Assembly (NCBI RefSeq): GCF_013744875.1
Contig: NZ_CP059399.1
Coordinates: forward strand, 7,936,001 to 8,000,000
Direction of reading: 5' to 3'
DNA: 64,000 bases
Source of the DNA: Nocardia huaxiensis
Lineage (GTDB): Bacteria; Actinomycetota; Actinomycetes; Mycobacteriales; Mycobacteriaceae
The notes under the pieces: generated by a model
Database searches by the model: none
What the model saw: the letters and a program-made list of their open reading frames with translations, nothing else
What the model was told of the DNA's origin: nothing
Translations under genes and position numbers: made by a program
Shown: piece by piece, positions 33,231 through 42,841 of the stretch
How the letters are laid out: each line of letters begins with the position of its first letter
Position numbering within the stretch: the first letter of the stretch is position 1

Positions 33231-34486
33231 TGGCCGCGCTATCGGCTACGGCTTCCACGACCCCCGGCACAGCGCCCGCGAACAGGGCGGTGCGGCGGCC
33301 GGGCACGCACCCGCGCGCATGGTGGGGCGTCGCCGCGGCGATGGTCGCGATCGCCTGGGGCGGAAACGAATTCACGCCGCTGCTGGTGATGTACAAGCGA
33401 GACGGCCTGCCGGTCACCACCGTCGATCTGCTGCTGTTCGAGTATGTGCTCGGCATCGTGCCCGCGCTGGTGATCGGCGGACCGCTGTCGGACCGCTACG
33501 GCCGGCGGCCGCTCATGCGGCCCGCACCGGTGATCGCGGCGCTCGGCTCGCTGCTGCTGGCCTTCGGATCCGATTCCGTGGCAATGCTTTCCGCCGGTCG
33601 GGTGCTGTCCGGTATCGCGCTCGGTCTGGCCATGGCGGTGGGCAGCAGCTGGCTCAAGGAGCTGTCGCAGCCGCCGTACTCGGCTCAGACCGCGCCCGGC
33701 ACCGGGGCACGCCGGTCCGCCATGTGCCTCACCGGCGGATTCGCGATCGGCGCCGGTATCGCCGGCGTGCTGGCACAGTGGGGGCCGTGGCCGGATTCGC
33801 TGGCCTACCTGATCAATGTGACCTTGTGCCTGCTGGCGGCGGCCTGGATGCTGGGCGCACCGGAAACCACCGTGCCGCAGCAGAATCCGGGGCGACTGCG
33901 GGATGACCTGAAAGTGCCCGCGGCGGGGCACCGCCGGTTTCTGATGGTGGCACTGCCCCTCGCGATCTGGCTGTTCACCTCCTCCGCGGCGGCGTACGCC
34001 ATCATGCCGACGCTCATGATGCCGAAGGTGCACGGCGCGCCCATCGCGTTCTCGGCGCTCATCACGGTCATCACGCTGGGCTGCGGTTTCGGCATGCAGA
34101 CGGTGGCGCGGCGGATCGACCGGCCCGGCACCGTGCGGATCGCGGCGCTCGGCGTGTTCCTGGTGATCTGCGGAATGGCTTTGGCCGCAGCCGCTTCCGC
34201 CACGCTGACGCTGTGGCTGACCATTGCCACCGCGATCGCGCTGGGCGCGGGCTTCGGCATCGGCCTGGTGGCCGGGCTGCTGGAGATCGAGCGCATTGCC
34301 CGGCCCGACGATCTGGCCGGACTGAACGCGGTGTTCTACGCGGTGGCGTATCTCGGGTTCGGGGTGCCCGCCGTGATGGCCACGCTGCACGACGGGCTCG
34401 GGCTCGGATATCCGGTCATGTTCGCGGCGCTGGCGGTCGCGGCGGCGGGCAGTCTGGCGTCAATCGCCCGGTGTGCCCGGGGATAG
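33230..34486 (+). CDS. MFS transporter (12 TM) coupled to GntR
   Basis: 418 residues with about 12 hydrophobic segments. Loop 2-3 has the MFS signature GGPLSDRYGRRPL and TM4-5 has GRVLSGIALGLAMAVGSSWL. A polar central loop (residues ~205-235) separates the two halves. The cargo is unknown; sitting behind a GntR/FCD regulator suggests uptake or efflux of an organic acid or drug. The ATG overlaps the GntR stop; a GTG one codon earlier is possible. The 3' end overlaps the convergent dienelactone hydrolase gene by 27 bases. Confidence 0.85.
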   Translation: MAALSATASTTPGTAPANRAVRRPGTHPRAWWGVAAAMVAIAWGGNEFTPLLVMYKRDGLPVTTVDLLLFEYVLGIVPALVIGGPLSDRYGRRPLMRPAPVIAALGSLLLAFGSDSVAMLSAGRVLSGIALGLAMAVGSSWLKELSQPPYSAQTAPGTGARRSAMCLTGGFAIGAGIAGVLAQWGPWPDSLAYLINVTLCLLAAAWMLGAPETTVPQQNPGRLRDDLKVPAAGHRRFLMVALPLAIWLFTSSAAAYAIMPTLMMPKVHGAPIAFSALITVITLGCGFGMQTVARRIDRPGTVRIAALGVFLVICGMALAAAASATLTLWLTIATAIALGAGFGIGLVAGLLEIERIARPDDLAGLNAVFYAVAYLGFGVPAVMATLHDGLGLGYPVMFAALAVAAAGSLASIARCARG

Positions 34487-35167
34487 GTACTTGTCGAAGA
34501 AGGCGAAGATGCGCCGCCAGGCATCGCCGGCGGCCATCTCGTTGTAGCCGAGGCCGGTGACACGGATGAGGGCATCACCGGGTAGCTCGTTGGCGAAGGC
34601 ATGCGTGACACCGGGATACACCTTGATGTCGTGGTCGACGCCGTATTCGGCGAGCACCTGCTCGAGGTGGTTCGCGCGGCCCACATTGATCGGGTCGAGC
34701 TTGGCGTAGGTGGCCACCACCGGGCAGGATCCGCGCAGCACGTCGGCGTAATTGCCACGGCCGGAAGGGTAGAAGGGCGCGGCGGCGTCGAATCCCCTGG
34801 GCGCCACCAGGAGTGCGAACCCGCCGCCCAGGCAGAATCCGACGACGGCGGTCTTGCCGGTGCAGTCCGGATCGGCCTCGAGCAGGCTCCGGGCCGCCAG
34901 GATGTCGCGGATGGCCGGGCCTTCGCGGTTGGTCATGAGGTCGCGCACCACGCCCGGGATGCACCGGATGCGGCCGCGCGCGAACAGGTTCGGGGCGATG
35001 GCCAGATAGCCCTGGTCGGCGATGCGGCGGGTGATGCGGCGGATGTCGGCGCCGACGCCGGAGATGTCGTGCAGCACCACCACTCCCGGCCACGGTCCGG
35101 GTCCGTCGGGTTTCTCCAGCCAGGCGTCGATCGGTCCGTCGGGAGCGGTCAGTTGGATCGTGCTCAT
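34460..35167 (-). CDS. Dienelactone-hydrolase-family protein
   Basis: 235 residues of alpha/beta-hydrolase fold with the DLH arrangement: PWPGVVVLHDISGVGADIR near residue 25, the Cys nucleophile elbow VGFCLGGGFALL near 110, Asp in ATYAKLDPIN and His in VTHAFANEL. The Cys nucleophile is typical of carboxymethylenebutenolidases, which open lactone rings in aromatic degradation, but many relatives act on other esters. No aromatic-pathway genes adjoin. ATG chosen for the GGAAGGG upstream. Confidence 0.87.
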   Translation of the reverse strand: MSTIQLTAPDGPIDAWLEKPDGPGPWPGVVVLHDISGVGADIRRITRRIADQGYLAIAPNLFARGRIRCIPGVVRDLMTNREGPAIRDILAARSLLEADPDCTGKTAVVGFCLGGGFALLVAPRGFDAAAPFYPSGRGNYADVLRGSCPVVATYAKLDPINVGRANHLEQVLAEYGVDHDIKVYPGVTHAFANELPGDALIRVTGLGYNEMAAGDAWRRIFAFFDKYLSPGTPGD

Positions 35168-35289
35168 CGTTGAGCCCTTCCGTCTCTGTGTGCAGCCCCA
35201 CCGCTGCGGCGTCATCGTAACCTGTCTGGGACAATTCGCGCAGGTACGCTCGGATGGAATTCGACCGCGAGAGTTGGAAGGAGTCAGTG

Positions 35290-36282
35290 GTGCGCTTCGG
35301 CATCTTCATCCCCCAGGGCTGGCGGCTGGATCTGGTGGGCATCGAACCCGCCGCGCAGTGGGGTGTCATGCGCGATCTCGCGCAGCGCGCCGACGCCGGC
35401 GACGCGTGGGAATCGCTGTGGGTCTACGACCACTTCCACACCGTGCCGATCCCGACCGACGAGGCGACCCACGAGGCGTGGACGCTCATGTCCGCCTTCG
35501 CCGCGACCACGTCCCGCATTCGGCTGGGACAGATGTGCACGGCCATCAGCTACCGCAACCCGGCCTATCTGGCCAAGGTGGCGGCCACGGTCGACCTCGT
35601 CTCCGGCGGCCGCGTGGAGATGGGCATCGGCGCGGGCTGGTACGAACACGAATGGCGCGCTTACGGATACGGCTTCCCGCGCGCGGGCGAACGGCTGGCG
35701 CGACTCGACGAGGGCGTGCAGATCTTCAAGCAGGCGTGGACCACCGGCAAGGCCACGCTGGACGGGAAGCACTACCAGGTCGACGGGGCCATCGTGCGGC
35801 CGCTGCCATTGCAGGAGGGCGGGATTCCGATCTGGGTGGCGGGCGGCGGTGAGAAGGTCACGCTGCGGATCGCGGCGAAATACGCGCAGTACACCAACTT
35901 CTCCCCCGATCCCGAGGAGTTCACCCGCAAGTCCGATCTGCTGCGCGAGCACTGCGCGGAGGTGGGCACCGATTTCGAGGCCATCACGCGGTCGGCCAAT
36001 TTCAATACCGTCGTCGGCGCGACCGCCGCGGAGGTGGAGGAGCGGCTGGCCGCCGTCGAGGCTCGGATCACGCCCTACCTCGGCGCGGACGCGGCCCGCA
36101 CGCATGTGAAGGATATGTTCCGCAGCAGCCCGGCCGTGGGCACCCCGGAGCAGGTCATCGCGAACCTCACGCGACTGCGCGGGCTGGGGCTGGCCTACGG
36201 CATCTTCAACTTCCCCGAATCCGCCTACGACCTGACCGGGATCGAGCTCTTCGAGCGCGAGGTCATCCCCGCCCTTCGCTGA
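35290..36282 (+). CDS. LLM-class F420-dependent oxidoreductase
   Basis: 330 residues of the luciferase-like monooxygenase superfamily: RFGIFIPQG at the N-terminus, SLWVYDHFHTVP near residue 45, the TSRIRLGQMCTAISYRNP segment near 80, GRVEMGIGAGWYEHEW near 115 and IPIWVAGGG near 185. These features match the actinobacterial F420-dependent group, whose members reduce or oxidise diverse substrates; the reaction here cannot be read from sequence. GGAAGGAG lies six bases before the GTG. Confidence 0.87.
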   Translation: MRFGIFIPQGWRLDLVGIEPAAQWGVMRDLAQRADAGDAWESLWVYDHFHTVPIPTDEATHEAWTLMSAFAATTSRIRLGQMCTAISYRNPAYLAKVAATVDLVSGGRVEMGIGAGWYEHEWRAYGYGFPRAGERLARLDEGVQIFKQAWTTGKATLDGKHYQVDGAIVRPLPLQEGGIPIWVAGGGEKVTLRIAAKYAQYTNFSPDPEEFTRKSDLLREHCAEVGTDFEAITRSANFNTVVGATAAEVEERLAAVEARITPYLGADAARTHVKDMFRSSPAVGTPEQVIANLTRLRGLGLAYGIFNFPESAYDLTGIELFEREVIPALR

Positions 36283-36364
36283 CCTGCCGAACGGAGCGCG
36301 CCGTAGAATCTTGGGAGACTTCTGCGGCGCAACCGATTCGAGCCCGAAACGGGGGGATCTGGAC

Positions 36365-36859
36365 GTGAAGAGGATTGTGCACGGTCTTGCCTTGGCGATC
36401 CTGCTCGCGCCGGCAGCCTGTGCCGCCGGGAACGATTCGGCAACCCCGACGACCACCCGCACACCGGTGGCCGAGTCCGGGGCCTTCCTGGGCGAGTGCG
36501 GCGGACTCACCGACGACGAGGTCCGGCAGATCACCGGATTCCGCACGCTGGTCCCCTTCGCCCGCAATGGCATCAAATGCCGGTGGGAATCCGATGGCGG
36601 CGAGCTGCGGGTCATGTTCACCTGGTATCGCGGCAGTCCCATCGAGCGCGAACGCACCGTAGCCAAGGTGTCGGGCAAGCGGATGGGAGAGCTGGAGATC
36701 AACGGGCACACCGGGTTCACCGCCGACGCCAGCGAGCTGTGCCAGGGGGCGGTACAGGACGGGGCCGACTTCTTCCACTGGCTGATCGCGGGGCCGAGCG
36801 CGGATTGCGCGGCGCTGCGGACCCTCGCGCGGCTGACGGTCGAACGGGCGGGGAAATGA
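36365..36859 (+). CDS. DUF3558-type lipoprotein (first of two)
   Basis: 164 residues. A lipoprotein signal (KRIVHGLALAILLAPAAC, lipobox Cys followed by AAGNDS), a Thr/Pro-rich linker and a C-terminal domain with CGGLTDDEV, IKCRWES and a late ADCAALRTLARLTV that fits DUF3558. The family is a surface lipoprotein group of mycolate-containing actinomycetes with unknown function. The start is a GTG after GGGGGA. Its stop overlaps the next gene in an ATGA; TAGAAT at 36304-36309 may be the promoter -10. Confidence 0.8.
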   Translation: MKRIVHGLALAILLAPAACAAGNDSATPTTTRTPVAESGAFLGECGGLTDDEVRQITGFRTLVPFARNGIKCRWESDGGELRVMFTWYRGSPIERERTVAKVSGKRMGELEINGHTGFTADASELCQGAVQDGADFFHWLIAGPSADCAALRTLARLTVERAGK

Positions 36860-37368
36860 GGGGGCCGGTGCGCGCGTTCGCGGCGGTGTTCGCGCTGAGC
36901 GTCCTCACCGGGTGTGCGGTCGACCTCCCGGGACGCAGCGAGACCAGGGGCGGTTCCCCCACGGCGGCAACACAATTCGATCGGCTGCTGCGGGAATGCG
37001 AGGCCGTCACCGAGACCCAGATCATGGAAGCCGTCGGCGGGGCGGGCTTTCCCGAATCGTATTTCCATGGGGCCGTGTGCATGTGGAAGGTTCCGGCCAC
37101 CGGCGGGATGGTCGATGTCACCTTCGCCTGGTTCGAGAACGGCACCCTCGGCCACGAGCAGCAGACCGCGCGCGAGCTCGGCTACGAGATCACGCCCGTG
37201 ACAGTCCAAGGCGCGACGGGCTTTTCGCAGCGGCGCCCGGGAACACCGGCCGCCTGCGGTCTGGCGGCCGCCTGGGACGGTGTGATCACCTGGTGGATCC
37301 AGGGCACCGCCGACCCCTGCGAAACCGCCCGCACGCTCATGGAACTCACGCTCGAGCGCAACGTCTGA
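36856..37368 (+). CDS. DUF3558-type lipoprotein (second of two)
   Basis: 170 residues with a lipoprotein signal (VRAFAAVFALSVLTGC) and the same domain plan as its upstream neighbour: RECEAVTETQIMEAV, VCMWKVPATGG and a late PCETARTLMELTL. The two are clearly diverged paralogues, co-translated through a four-base overlap, which suggests a paired or heteromeric role at the cell envelope. Function unknown. Confidence 0.8.
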   Translation: MRGPVRAFAAVFALSVLTGCAVDLPGRSETRGGSPTAATQFDRLLRECEAVTETQIMEAVGGAGFPESYFHGAVCMWKVPATGGMVDVTFAWFENGTLGHEQQTARELGYEITPVTVQGATGFSQRRPGTPAACGLAAAWDGVITWWIQGTADPCETARTLMELTLERNV

Positions 37369-37380
37369 CGGGCGGGCCGA

Positions 37381-38883
37381 TCAGCCGAGCCAGGCGCCCG
37401 CCGCCACGAAGGCACAGGTGAGCACGAGCAGGATGCCCATGAGCGGAACGACGAACCTGACATAGCGGTCGTAGCGAACCTTCGCCAGCGCGATGCCACC
37501 GGTGACCACCGCCGTGGTGGGGGTGATGAGATTGGCCCAGCCGGACGCGGACTGCCAGGCCGTAACCACCAGGGAGCGAGGCACATTCGCGAAATCGGCG
37601 AGGGGCGCCATGATCGGCATGGCGAGGGTGGCGTGGCCGGACGTGGAGGGGATGAGGAAGGCCAGCGGGATATTGACGAGGTAGACGGCCACCGCGAAGC
37701 CCGCGGACGAGGTGCCGGTGACCACGCCCTCCAGCGCGTGCAGGACCGTGCTGGTGATCTCGCTATTGTTCATGATCACCGTGACGCCGCGAGCCAGCAC
37801 GATCACGAAACCCGCGCCGACGAAATCGCCGAAGCCCTTGCCGATGGCCTCGGACATGCGGCCCTCCCCCAAGCCGCCGACCATGCCGATGAGGATCGCG
37901 CCGAAGAGGAACAGGGCGGTGAGTTCCGGGAAATACCAACCCAATTCCCATTTGTAGGGCTGCGCGTCCGGCCCCTGGAGCACCTCGGACCAGGGGATGA
38001 CGGCGAAGATCATGAAGGCGAAGGTGATCCCTACCAGCCAGAGGACCAGGGCTTGGCGACGGGAGAGCGGATCCGGTTCGTGGTCTTCGGCTTTCACCTC
38101 GCGGTCGCCGGGCTGCCAGCCCGAGAGGGAGCGGTTCGGGTCGGCTTTGACGCGGCGGGCGTACCAGAGGACATAGGCGACCGTGACCGCGGTGCAGACG
38201 ACGAGCATGGCCACCCGCAGGACGATGCCGTTACCGATGGGGACATCGGCGGCGGAAGAGGCTGTGCCGGTGGCGAAAGGATTGACGGTGGAGCACATGA
38301 CGCCGACACCCGCACCGAGAATGATCATGCCGACCGCGGTCATGCGGTCGTAGCCCAGTGCCAGGGTGAGCGGGACGAGCAGGGCGTAGAAGCCCAGCGT
38401 TTCCTCCGCGAAGCCCTCGATGGTGCCCGCAGTGGCGAACACGGCCATGATGCCGACGATCAGCAGGGCCGAACGGTCGCGCAGTTTGTAGGCCAGCCGG
38501 CCGATGCCGGTGTCCAGAGCGCCGGTCGCGAAGGCCACGGTGATGAACGCACCGACCGCCAGCACGAAGAGGAAAACCGCTGCGGCGCCGTACAAATGGC
38601 CGGTCAGGTCGGGGCCCACCTGCCCCTTGTCGTCCTGCACGCCGTAGAGGCCATTGATCGGGGCGAGGAACAGATCGCGTACGCGCTCACCGAAACTCTG
38701 GGTCTCGTCGAGACGGTGATAGGAGCCGGCGATGGGGCGGCCCTCGGCGTCGGTGTCGTAGCGGCCGGGCGGAATGACGAAGGCGGCCAGCCACACCAGC
38801 AGGGTGACGCCGAACAGGATCGTGTAGGTGGACGGAAAGTTCCACTTCCGGCGCTGTGCCGGCAGCGCGTCAGCGTCGGTCAC
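37381..38883 (-). CDS. YfcC/DcuC-type carboxylate or peptide-derived substrate transporter
   Basis: 500 residues with about 12 hydrophobic segments. It fits the DcuC/YfcC membrane family: WLAAFVIPPGRYD near the N-terminus, the conserved TAGTIEGFAEETLGFYALLV near 155, MCSTVNPFATGTASSAADV near 195 and the C-terminal repeat FLIPSTSGHATLAMPIMAPL. Members move dicarboxylates, amino acids or dipeptides. Its GTG start overlaps the stop of the dipeptidase gene in a GTGA, so uptake of a peptide or amino-acid-like substrate for the peptidase, or export of its product, is a reasonable guess. Confidence 0.85.
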   Translation of the reverse strand: MTDADALPAQRRKWNFPSTYTILFGVTLLVWLAAFVIPPGRYDTDAEGRPIAGSYHRLDETQSFGERVRDLFLAPINGLYGVQDDKGQVGPDLTGHLYGAAAVFLFVLAVGAFITVAFATGALDTGIGRLAYKLRDRSALLIVGIMAVFATAGTIEGFAEETLGFYALLVPLTLALGYDRMTAVGMIILGAGVGVMCSTVNPFATGTASSAADVPIGNGIVLRVAMLVVCTAVTVAYVLWYARRVKADPNRSLSGWQPGDREVKAEDHEPDPLSRRQALVLWLVGITFAFMIFAVIPWSEVLQGPDAQPYKWELGWYFPELTALFLFGAILIGMVGGLGEGRMSEAIGKGFGDFVGAGFVIVLARGVTVIMNNSEITSTVLHALEGVVTGTSSAGFAVAVYLVNIPLAFLIPSTSGHATLAMPIMAPLADFANVPRSLVVTAWQSASGWANLITPTTAVVTGGIALAKVRYDRYVRFVVPLMGILLVLTCAFVAAGAWLG

Positions 38884-40229
38884 TTGCGCATCCTGTCCGC
38901 GAAGAGTTGGAAGAATTCGGCTTCGGCGAGGGCGGTGGCGGCCAGTTCACTCACCAGCACGCGCTCGTTGTAGCCGTGGATATTGGCCTTGCCGTCCTCG
39001 GCGCCGAGCATGAGGACCTCGGCGCCCGGATTCGCCTGCGCCATGGCATTGGTCAGCGGGATGGAGCCGCCCATGGCGGAGTCCACCACGTCCGCGCCCC
39101 ACGCCTTGGCCATGGCCTCGCGCATGGCCGCGTAGGCGGGCCCGCTGGTGCCGGCCGCGAATCCGGAACCGACATCGCCGCCGGTGACGGTCAGCTCGAT
39201 GCCGAAGGGCTTGACCTTGCGCAGATGGTCGATGACGGCCTGCTGGCCCTCGGCCGGGTCCTGCTCCGGGTGCACGCGGACGTTCAGGTAGGCGCGCGCG
39301 TACGGAACCACCGCGGACGCAGCGGTTTTCACCGGCGGGGCGTCCAGGCCAATGATCGTGATGGCGGGGCCGTACCAGATGCGTTCGCCGATGGGGCCGC
39401 TGCCCAGCAGGGGCATTCCCGGTTCCATGCCGGTGATTTCGGCGAACTCTTCGTCGGTGTAGTTGGCGCCGGACCATTTGTCGCGGCGCAAACCCTGAAC
39501 TGCCACATCGCCTTTGGCGTCGTGCAGGGTGGCCAGGCCCGCCATGAGGGCGAGCAGGGCGTCGGGGGCCGCGCCGCCGAACTGGCCGGAGTGCACGGGG
39601 GCGGCGAGGGTGCGGACCTCGACGAAGACGTCGGCGACCCCGCGCAGGGCGGTGACCAGGGTCGGGGTGCCGGCGCGAATATTGCCGGCATCGCAGATGA
39701 GCAGGGCGTCGGCCTGGAAGAGGTCGGGTTGCTCGGCGGGGTAGTCGTCGAAGGCCGAGCCGTATTCCTCCTGGCCCTCGATGACGATGGTGATGCCGAC
39801 CGGGGGTTTGCCGCCGTAGGCGCGCAGGGCGCCGATATGGGCCACCACATTGGCCTTGCAGTCGGCCGCGCCGCGGCCGTAGATGGCGCCGTCCTTCTCG
39901 GTCGCGGTGAAAGGCGGCGTGTTCCACAGACTCTCGTCGCCGGAGGGCTGGACGTCGTAGTGGCCGTACAGCAGGACGGTCGGCGCGCCTTCCGGAGCGG
40001 GGATTCGCCCGTAGATGACAGGGGCGGTATCGGGTAGCCGCAAGACCTGAAGGTCTTCGACGCCGGATTTGCGCAACTCATCAGCAACAAGATCGTGCGC
40101 GCGCTGGACATTCTCCTTCGGATAGTCCGGGAACGCGATAGAGGGAATTGCGACAAGCTGCTCGAGCAGGACTTTCAGCTCAGGCAACAAGCCGTCGACA
40201 GTGCCACGCAGGTCCGGACGCAGAGACAT
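38880..40229 (-). CDS. M20-family metallodipeptidase
   Basis: 449 residues. Zinc-site motifs: LLYGHYDVQPSGDES near residue 86 (His), GRGAADCKANVVAH near 118 (bridging Asp), IEGQEEYGSAF (catalytic and metal Glu), LICDAGNIR (Asp) and the C-terminal His in NIHGYNERV. The family usually reads D-D-K-G after the Asp of the second motif; here it is D-C-K-A. The insertion domain near 190-310 is the dimerisation lid. Cytoplasmic dipeptidase (CNDP type). Coupled to the downstream YfcC-type transporter. Confidence 0.9.
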   Translation of the reverse strand: MSLRPDLRGTVDGLLPELKVLLEQLVAIPSIAFPDYPKENVQRAHDLVADELRKSGVEDLQVLRLPDTAPVIYGRIPAPEGAPTVLLYGHYDVQPSGDESLWNTPPFTATEKDGAIYGRGAADCKANVVAHIGALRAYGGKPPVGITIVIEGQEEYGSAFDDYPAEQPDLFQADALLICDAGNIRAGTPTLVTALRGVADVFVEVRTLAAPVHSGQFGGAAPDALLALMAGLATLHDAKGDVAVQGLRRDKWSGANYTDEEFAEITGMEPGMPLLGSGPIGERIWYGPAITIIGLDAPPVKTAASAVVPYARAYLNVRVHPEQDPAEGQQAVIDHLRKVKPFGIELTVTGGDVGSGFAAGTSGPAYAAMREAMAKAWGADVVDSAMGGSIPLTNAMAQANPGAEVLMLGAEDGKANIHGYNERVLVSELAATALAEAEFFQLFADRMRK

Positions 40230-40281
40230 AGCCCCATCGAACCACTCCCCACCCGCAAATCAGCGAATCTCCAGCGATCGT

Positions 40282-41370
40282 TTATTCAACAGACACTGAC
40301 AGCGACCGCAGAATGACCGCGGCGGTCGCGGCCCCATACGCCAGACTCGCCGCACGCGGCCGAGCAGCCGGATAATTCGACCGATGCGTGACGACCACCC
40401 CGTGCCCCCAGGCGACCGTGGCATTCGCGACCGTGGCAACGGTATTGCCGCCCGCCTTGGCGGTCAGATCCACGACCACGGCCCCGGCCGCCAGCGCCCC
40501 CAGCCCGGCCGCATCGAGCAGCACGGGAGCCCGCCTCCCCCGCCCGGCGGCGCAGACGACCAGGTCAGGGGCGATATCAGCAATAGTCTCCGCCAGCGCG
40601 GCAGGACCGGGATTCACCAGGAACCCACCGGCCCCCAGAGCCCGCGCCACCGCCTCCTGCTCGGCCCGATTGCCGATCACGACCGGCGGCTCATCACCGG
40701 CCGCGACCGCAGCCGCCACGGCCGCGCGCCCGGCCTGCCCGCAGCCCAGCACAAGCGGCCGAACGCGCCCCGCCCGCACCTGCGCCGCGAGCAGCGCACG
40801 CCCTTCGCCGTACGCGACCTCCCCCGCGATCCGGCTCATGGCCGAAAGCGGATCCCAGCCCGCCCCGACCCCACCATTCGACAGCCCCACGTGCAGTGCC
40901 GATCTCACGCGTGGCTTGCCCAATTGGAGGCCGATGCACGGTAGGTCATCCGCCACGCTTGCGCGCTCTCGGCAAAGATCCGCACTCGCGGACACACTGC
41001 CGGTCGGAAACAGCTCGAAGGCAATCGATTCCACCCCGCGCTCACGCAACCGGGCGATTCGATCCGCGCGATATACGGGATCCTGGAAGCCGTACAGCAC
41101 CTGACCAGGACGTAGCGGCATCGAATTCAGTTCGTAAGCAGGCGGTTTCACCCAGGCGATGACATCGGCGGCCGTGTAGACCGCCGGCGCGTCCGGGACG
41201 ATTCGCGCGCCCGCGTTCCGGTAAGCGGCGTCCGTGAAGTCCGCGTGGTGACCTGCGCCCGTTTCGACTACCGCGCTGAGACCTTGTGCTGCAAGGTTTT
41301 CGACGTCGGCCGGGGTCAGGGCGACGCGGCGTTCGCCCGTGGCCGTCTCGCGGGGCAGCCCGACGATCAC
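40282..41370 (-). CDS. Alanine-dehydrogenase / transhydrogenase-alpha-like NAD(P)-binding protein
   Basis: 362 residues with the AlaDH/PNT N-terminal domain (VGLPRETATGERRVALTP, then VVETGAGHHADFTDAAYRNA) and a Rossmann C-terminal half opening with LVLGCGQAGRAAVAAAVAAG. It is shorter and more divergent than standard Ald, and no transhydrogenase membrane subunits follow, so it is probably a soluble dehydrogenase or cyclase-like enzyme of unknown substrate. The only workable start in this frame is the GTG at 41370. It follows the aminotransferase by 43 bases and belongs to the XRE-led operon, so the two enzymes probably act on one amino/keto acid. Confidence 0.75.
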   Translation of the reverse strand: MIVGLPRETATGERRVALTPADVENLAAQGLSAVVETGAGHHADFTDAAYRNAGARIVPDAPAVYTAADVIAWVKPPAYELNSMPLRPGQVLYGFQDPVYRADRIARLRERGVESIAFELFPTGSVSASADLCRERASVADDLPCIGLQLGKPRVRSALHVGLSNGGVGAGWDPLSAMSRIAGEVAYGEGRALLAAQVRAGRVRPLVLGCGQAGRAAVAAAVAAGDEPPVVIGNRAEQEAVARALGAGGFLVNPGPAALAETIADIAPDLVVCAAGRGRRAPVLLDAAGLGALAAGAVVVDLTAKAGGNTVATVANATVAWGHGVVVTHRSNYPAARPRAASLAYGAATAAVILRSLSVSVE

Positions 41371-41413
41371 GTGGACTGTCCCGGAGTTGAGATCGCTTGG
41401 TTCGGAGGCATTT

Positions 41414-42841
41414 TCATGAGCCCACCCTCGCCAATTCTGGAATGGCGCGCTCCAGCAGGGCATTCGGGTAGGTCATGCCGGAGCGGAGGCGGGTCAGAAG
41501 GTGGTCGAGGCGGTCGAACAGTTCGGCGAGGAGGTGGGGTTGTTCCTGGCCGGCTGCCATGCGGGGGGCGACCACGTTGAAGCGGAGCGCCAGGCGGGGG
41601 GAGCCGGTGCGGTCGAGACCCACCGTGTCGATACCCGCAACCGTCAGGAGGAGGTCCTCGAGTTCGGAGCCGGTATGGACGTCCGCCTGCTCCATGAGGT
41701 CGGCGTCGAACTCGACGGTGAGGAACATGCCGTCCGAACTGCCAAGGGGACGAAGGAGTTTCGCGCCGTGTCGGATGTTGACGGCCTCGAGTAGGGAGAG
41801 GGCTGTCGCCATCCGGTCGCGCAGGAGGAGGCGGTTGCTCACCAGGTAGCCGTCGGAGGTGTGTTCCAGGACGGCACGGACGAGGTGAGTCGTCTCGCGT
41901 TGGAAGGCGACGCGCAGGCGGTCTCGGACGGTGTCCAGCCAGACGGCGTTTCCGGTAGTGGCGGCACCGAGCTTACAGGGACCGAATGCGTTGTACGCCT
42001 TCGAGTTACCGGTGATCGTCAGCACGCGATCGTGGAGGCGGACAGGGCCGTGCTCGGTGGGTACGGTGATGGCCGCCATGGGGATGTGGTTTTCCACCAG
42101 GAGGTCGAACGACATATCGCAGATGACCGGGACGTCCGCCTCGACCAGCACTCGGCCGATCTCGGTCAACTCGTCCACGGTGTAGTCGCCGACCACCGGA
42201 TTGCCCGGCAGGGTCAGCATGACGCCGCACAGATTCCCTTGCCGCGCATGCTCTTCCAAACAGAGCCGGAGGGTCTTGGGATCGATCTTGAAGGTGTCGT
42301 CGGCGGTGGCGGGACTGGAGACCATGCGCAGGCCGTACTTGGCGACGTGGACGCTCGCGCTCTTGTAGTAGCCCTCCGGGCAGACCAGTACGCCGCCCGG
42401 TCGCGCGATCGTCGCGACCGCCTCCTCCAGCAGGACCGTGCTGGAGTACGGGCAGACGATGACTTCCTCCACCGGCACCCGCTCCCCCGCAAGCCCGGCG
42501 CCGGGTTCGGCGATGCGCCGAAACAGCGTGTCCACAGCCAGCTTTCGCAGTATCGGCGGTTGCCGCTTGTCGTAGAGCCGGCCGTCCCGGTACTCGTCGG
42601 GCAGTTCCCGCGAGGTGAGTTCCAGCCAGGCCGCGTTCAGTGCGGCGGTCGCGGCGGCGTCGATGGGCAGCCCGGTTTCCCCGTGATAGGCGTCGATGAC
42701 GCCCGGGTAGATCCGGCCCTCGGTGCCGGGGAAGCTCGGCTCCGGTCCGAGGAATCCGCGTGCGAGCTTCTTGCGCTCGTCCGAACGGTTCGCCAGGCGC
42801 ACCGGGTCCGGCAGGCTCAGCAGCCCAGGACGGTCGGTCAC
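41414..42841 (-). CDS. PLP-dependent class I/II aminotransferase
   Basis: 475 residues, longer than the usual ~400. Fold type I features: VCPYSSTVLLEEAVATIARP near residue 135, Asn of PLP binding in LTLPGNPVVGDY near 210, Asp in VICDMSFDLL near 240 and the Schiff-base Lys in TGNSKAYNAFGP near 280. The first ~110 residues, before the small-domain start, are an extra segment (RIYPGVIDAYHGETGLPID, RDGRLYDKRQPPI). I cannot assign a substrate; amino-acid transaminase or a decarboxylating/cyclising relative are possible. The GTG overlaps the XRE stop by four bases, and an AlaDH-like enzyme follows. Confidence 0.82.
   Translation of the reverse strand: MTDRPGLLSLPDPVRLANRSDERKKLARGFLGPEPSFPGTEGRIYPGVIDAYHGETGLPIDAAATAALNAAWLELTSRELPDEYRDGRLYDKRQPPILRKLAVDTLFRRIAEPGAGLAGERVPVEEVIVCPYSSTVLLEEAVATIARPGGVLVCPEGYYKSASVHVAKYGLRMVSSPATADDTFKIDPKTLRLCLEEHARQGNLCGVMLTLPGNPVVGDYTVDELTEIGRVLVEADVPVICDMSFDLLVENHIPMAAITVPTEHGPVRLHDRVLTITGNSKAYNAFGPCKLGAATTGNAVWLDTVRDRLRVAFQRETTHLVRAVLEHTSDGYLVSNRLLLRDRMATALSLLEAVNIRHGAKLLRPLGSSDGMFLTVEFDADLMEQADVHTGSELEDLLLTVAGIDTVGLDRTGSPRLALRFNVVAPRMAAGQEQPHLLAELFDRLDHLLTRLRSGMTYPNALLERAIPELARVGS

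Noticed and set aside
35284..37209. 641-residue open frame on the minus strand across the LLM oxidoreductase and lipoprotein genes
   Set aside because: It spans several genes with recognisable products on the plus strand and has no motif of its own.
40282..41370. pntA (membrane transhydrogenase alpha subunit)
   Set aside because: No pntB or membrane subunit follows and the gene is in an operon with an aminotransferase.
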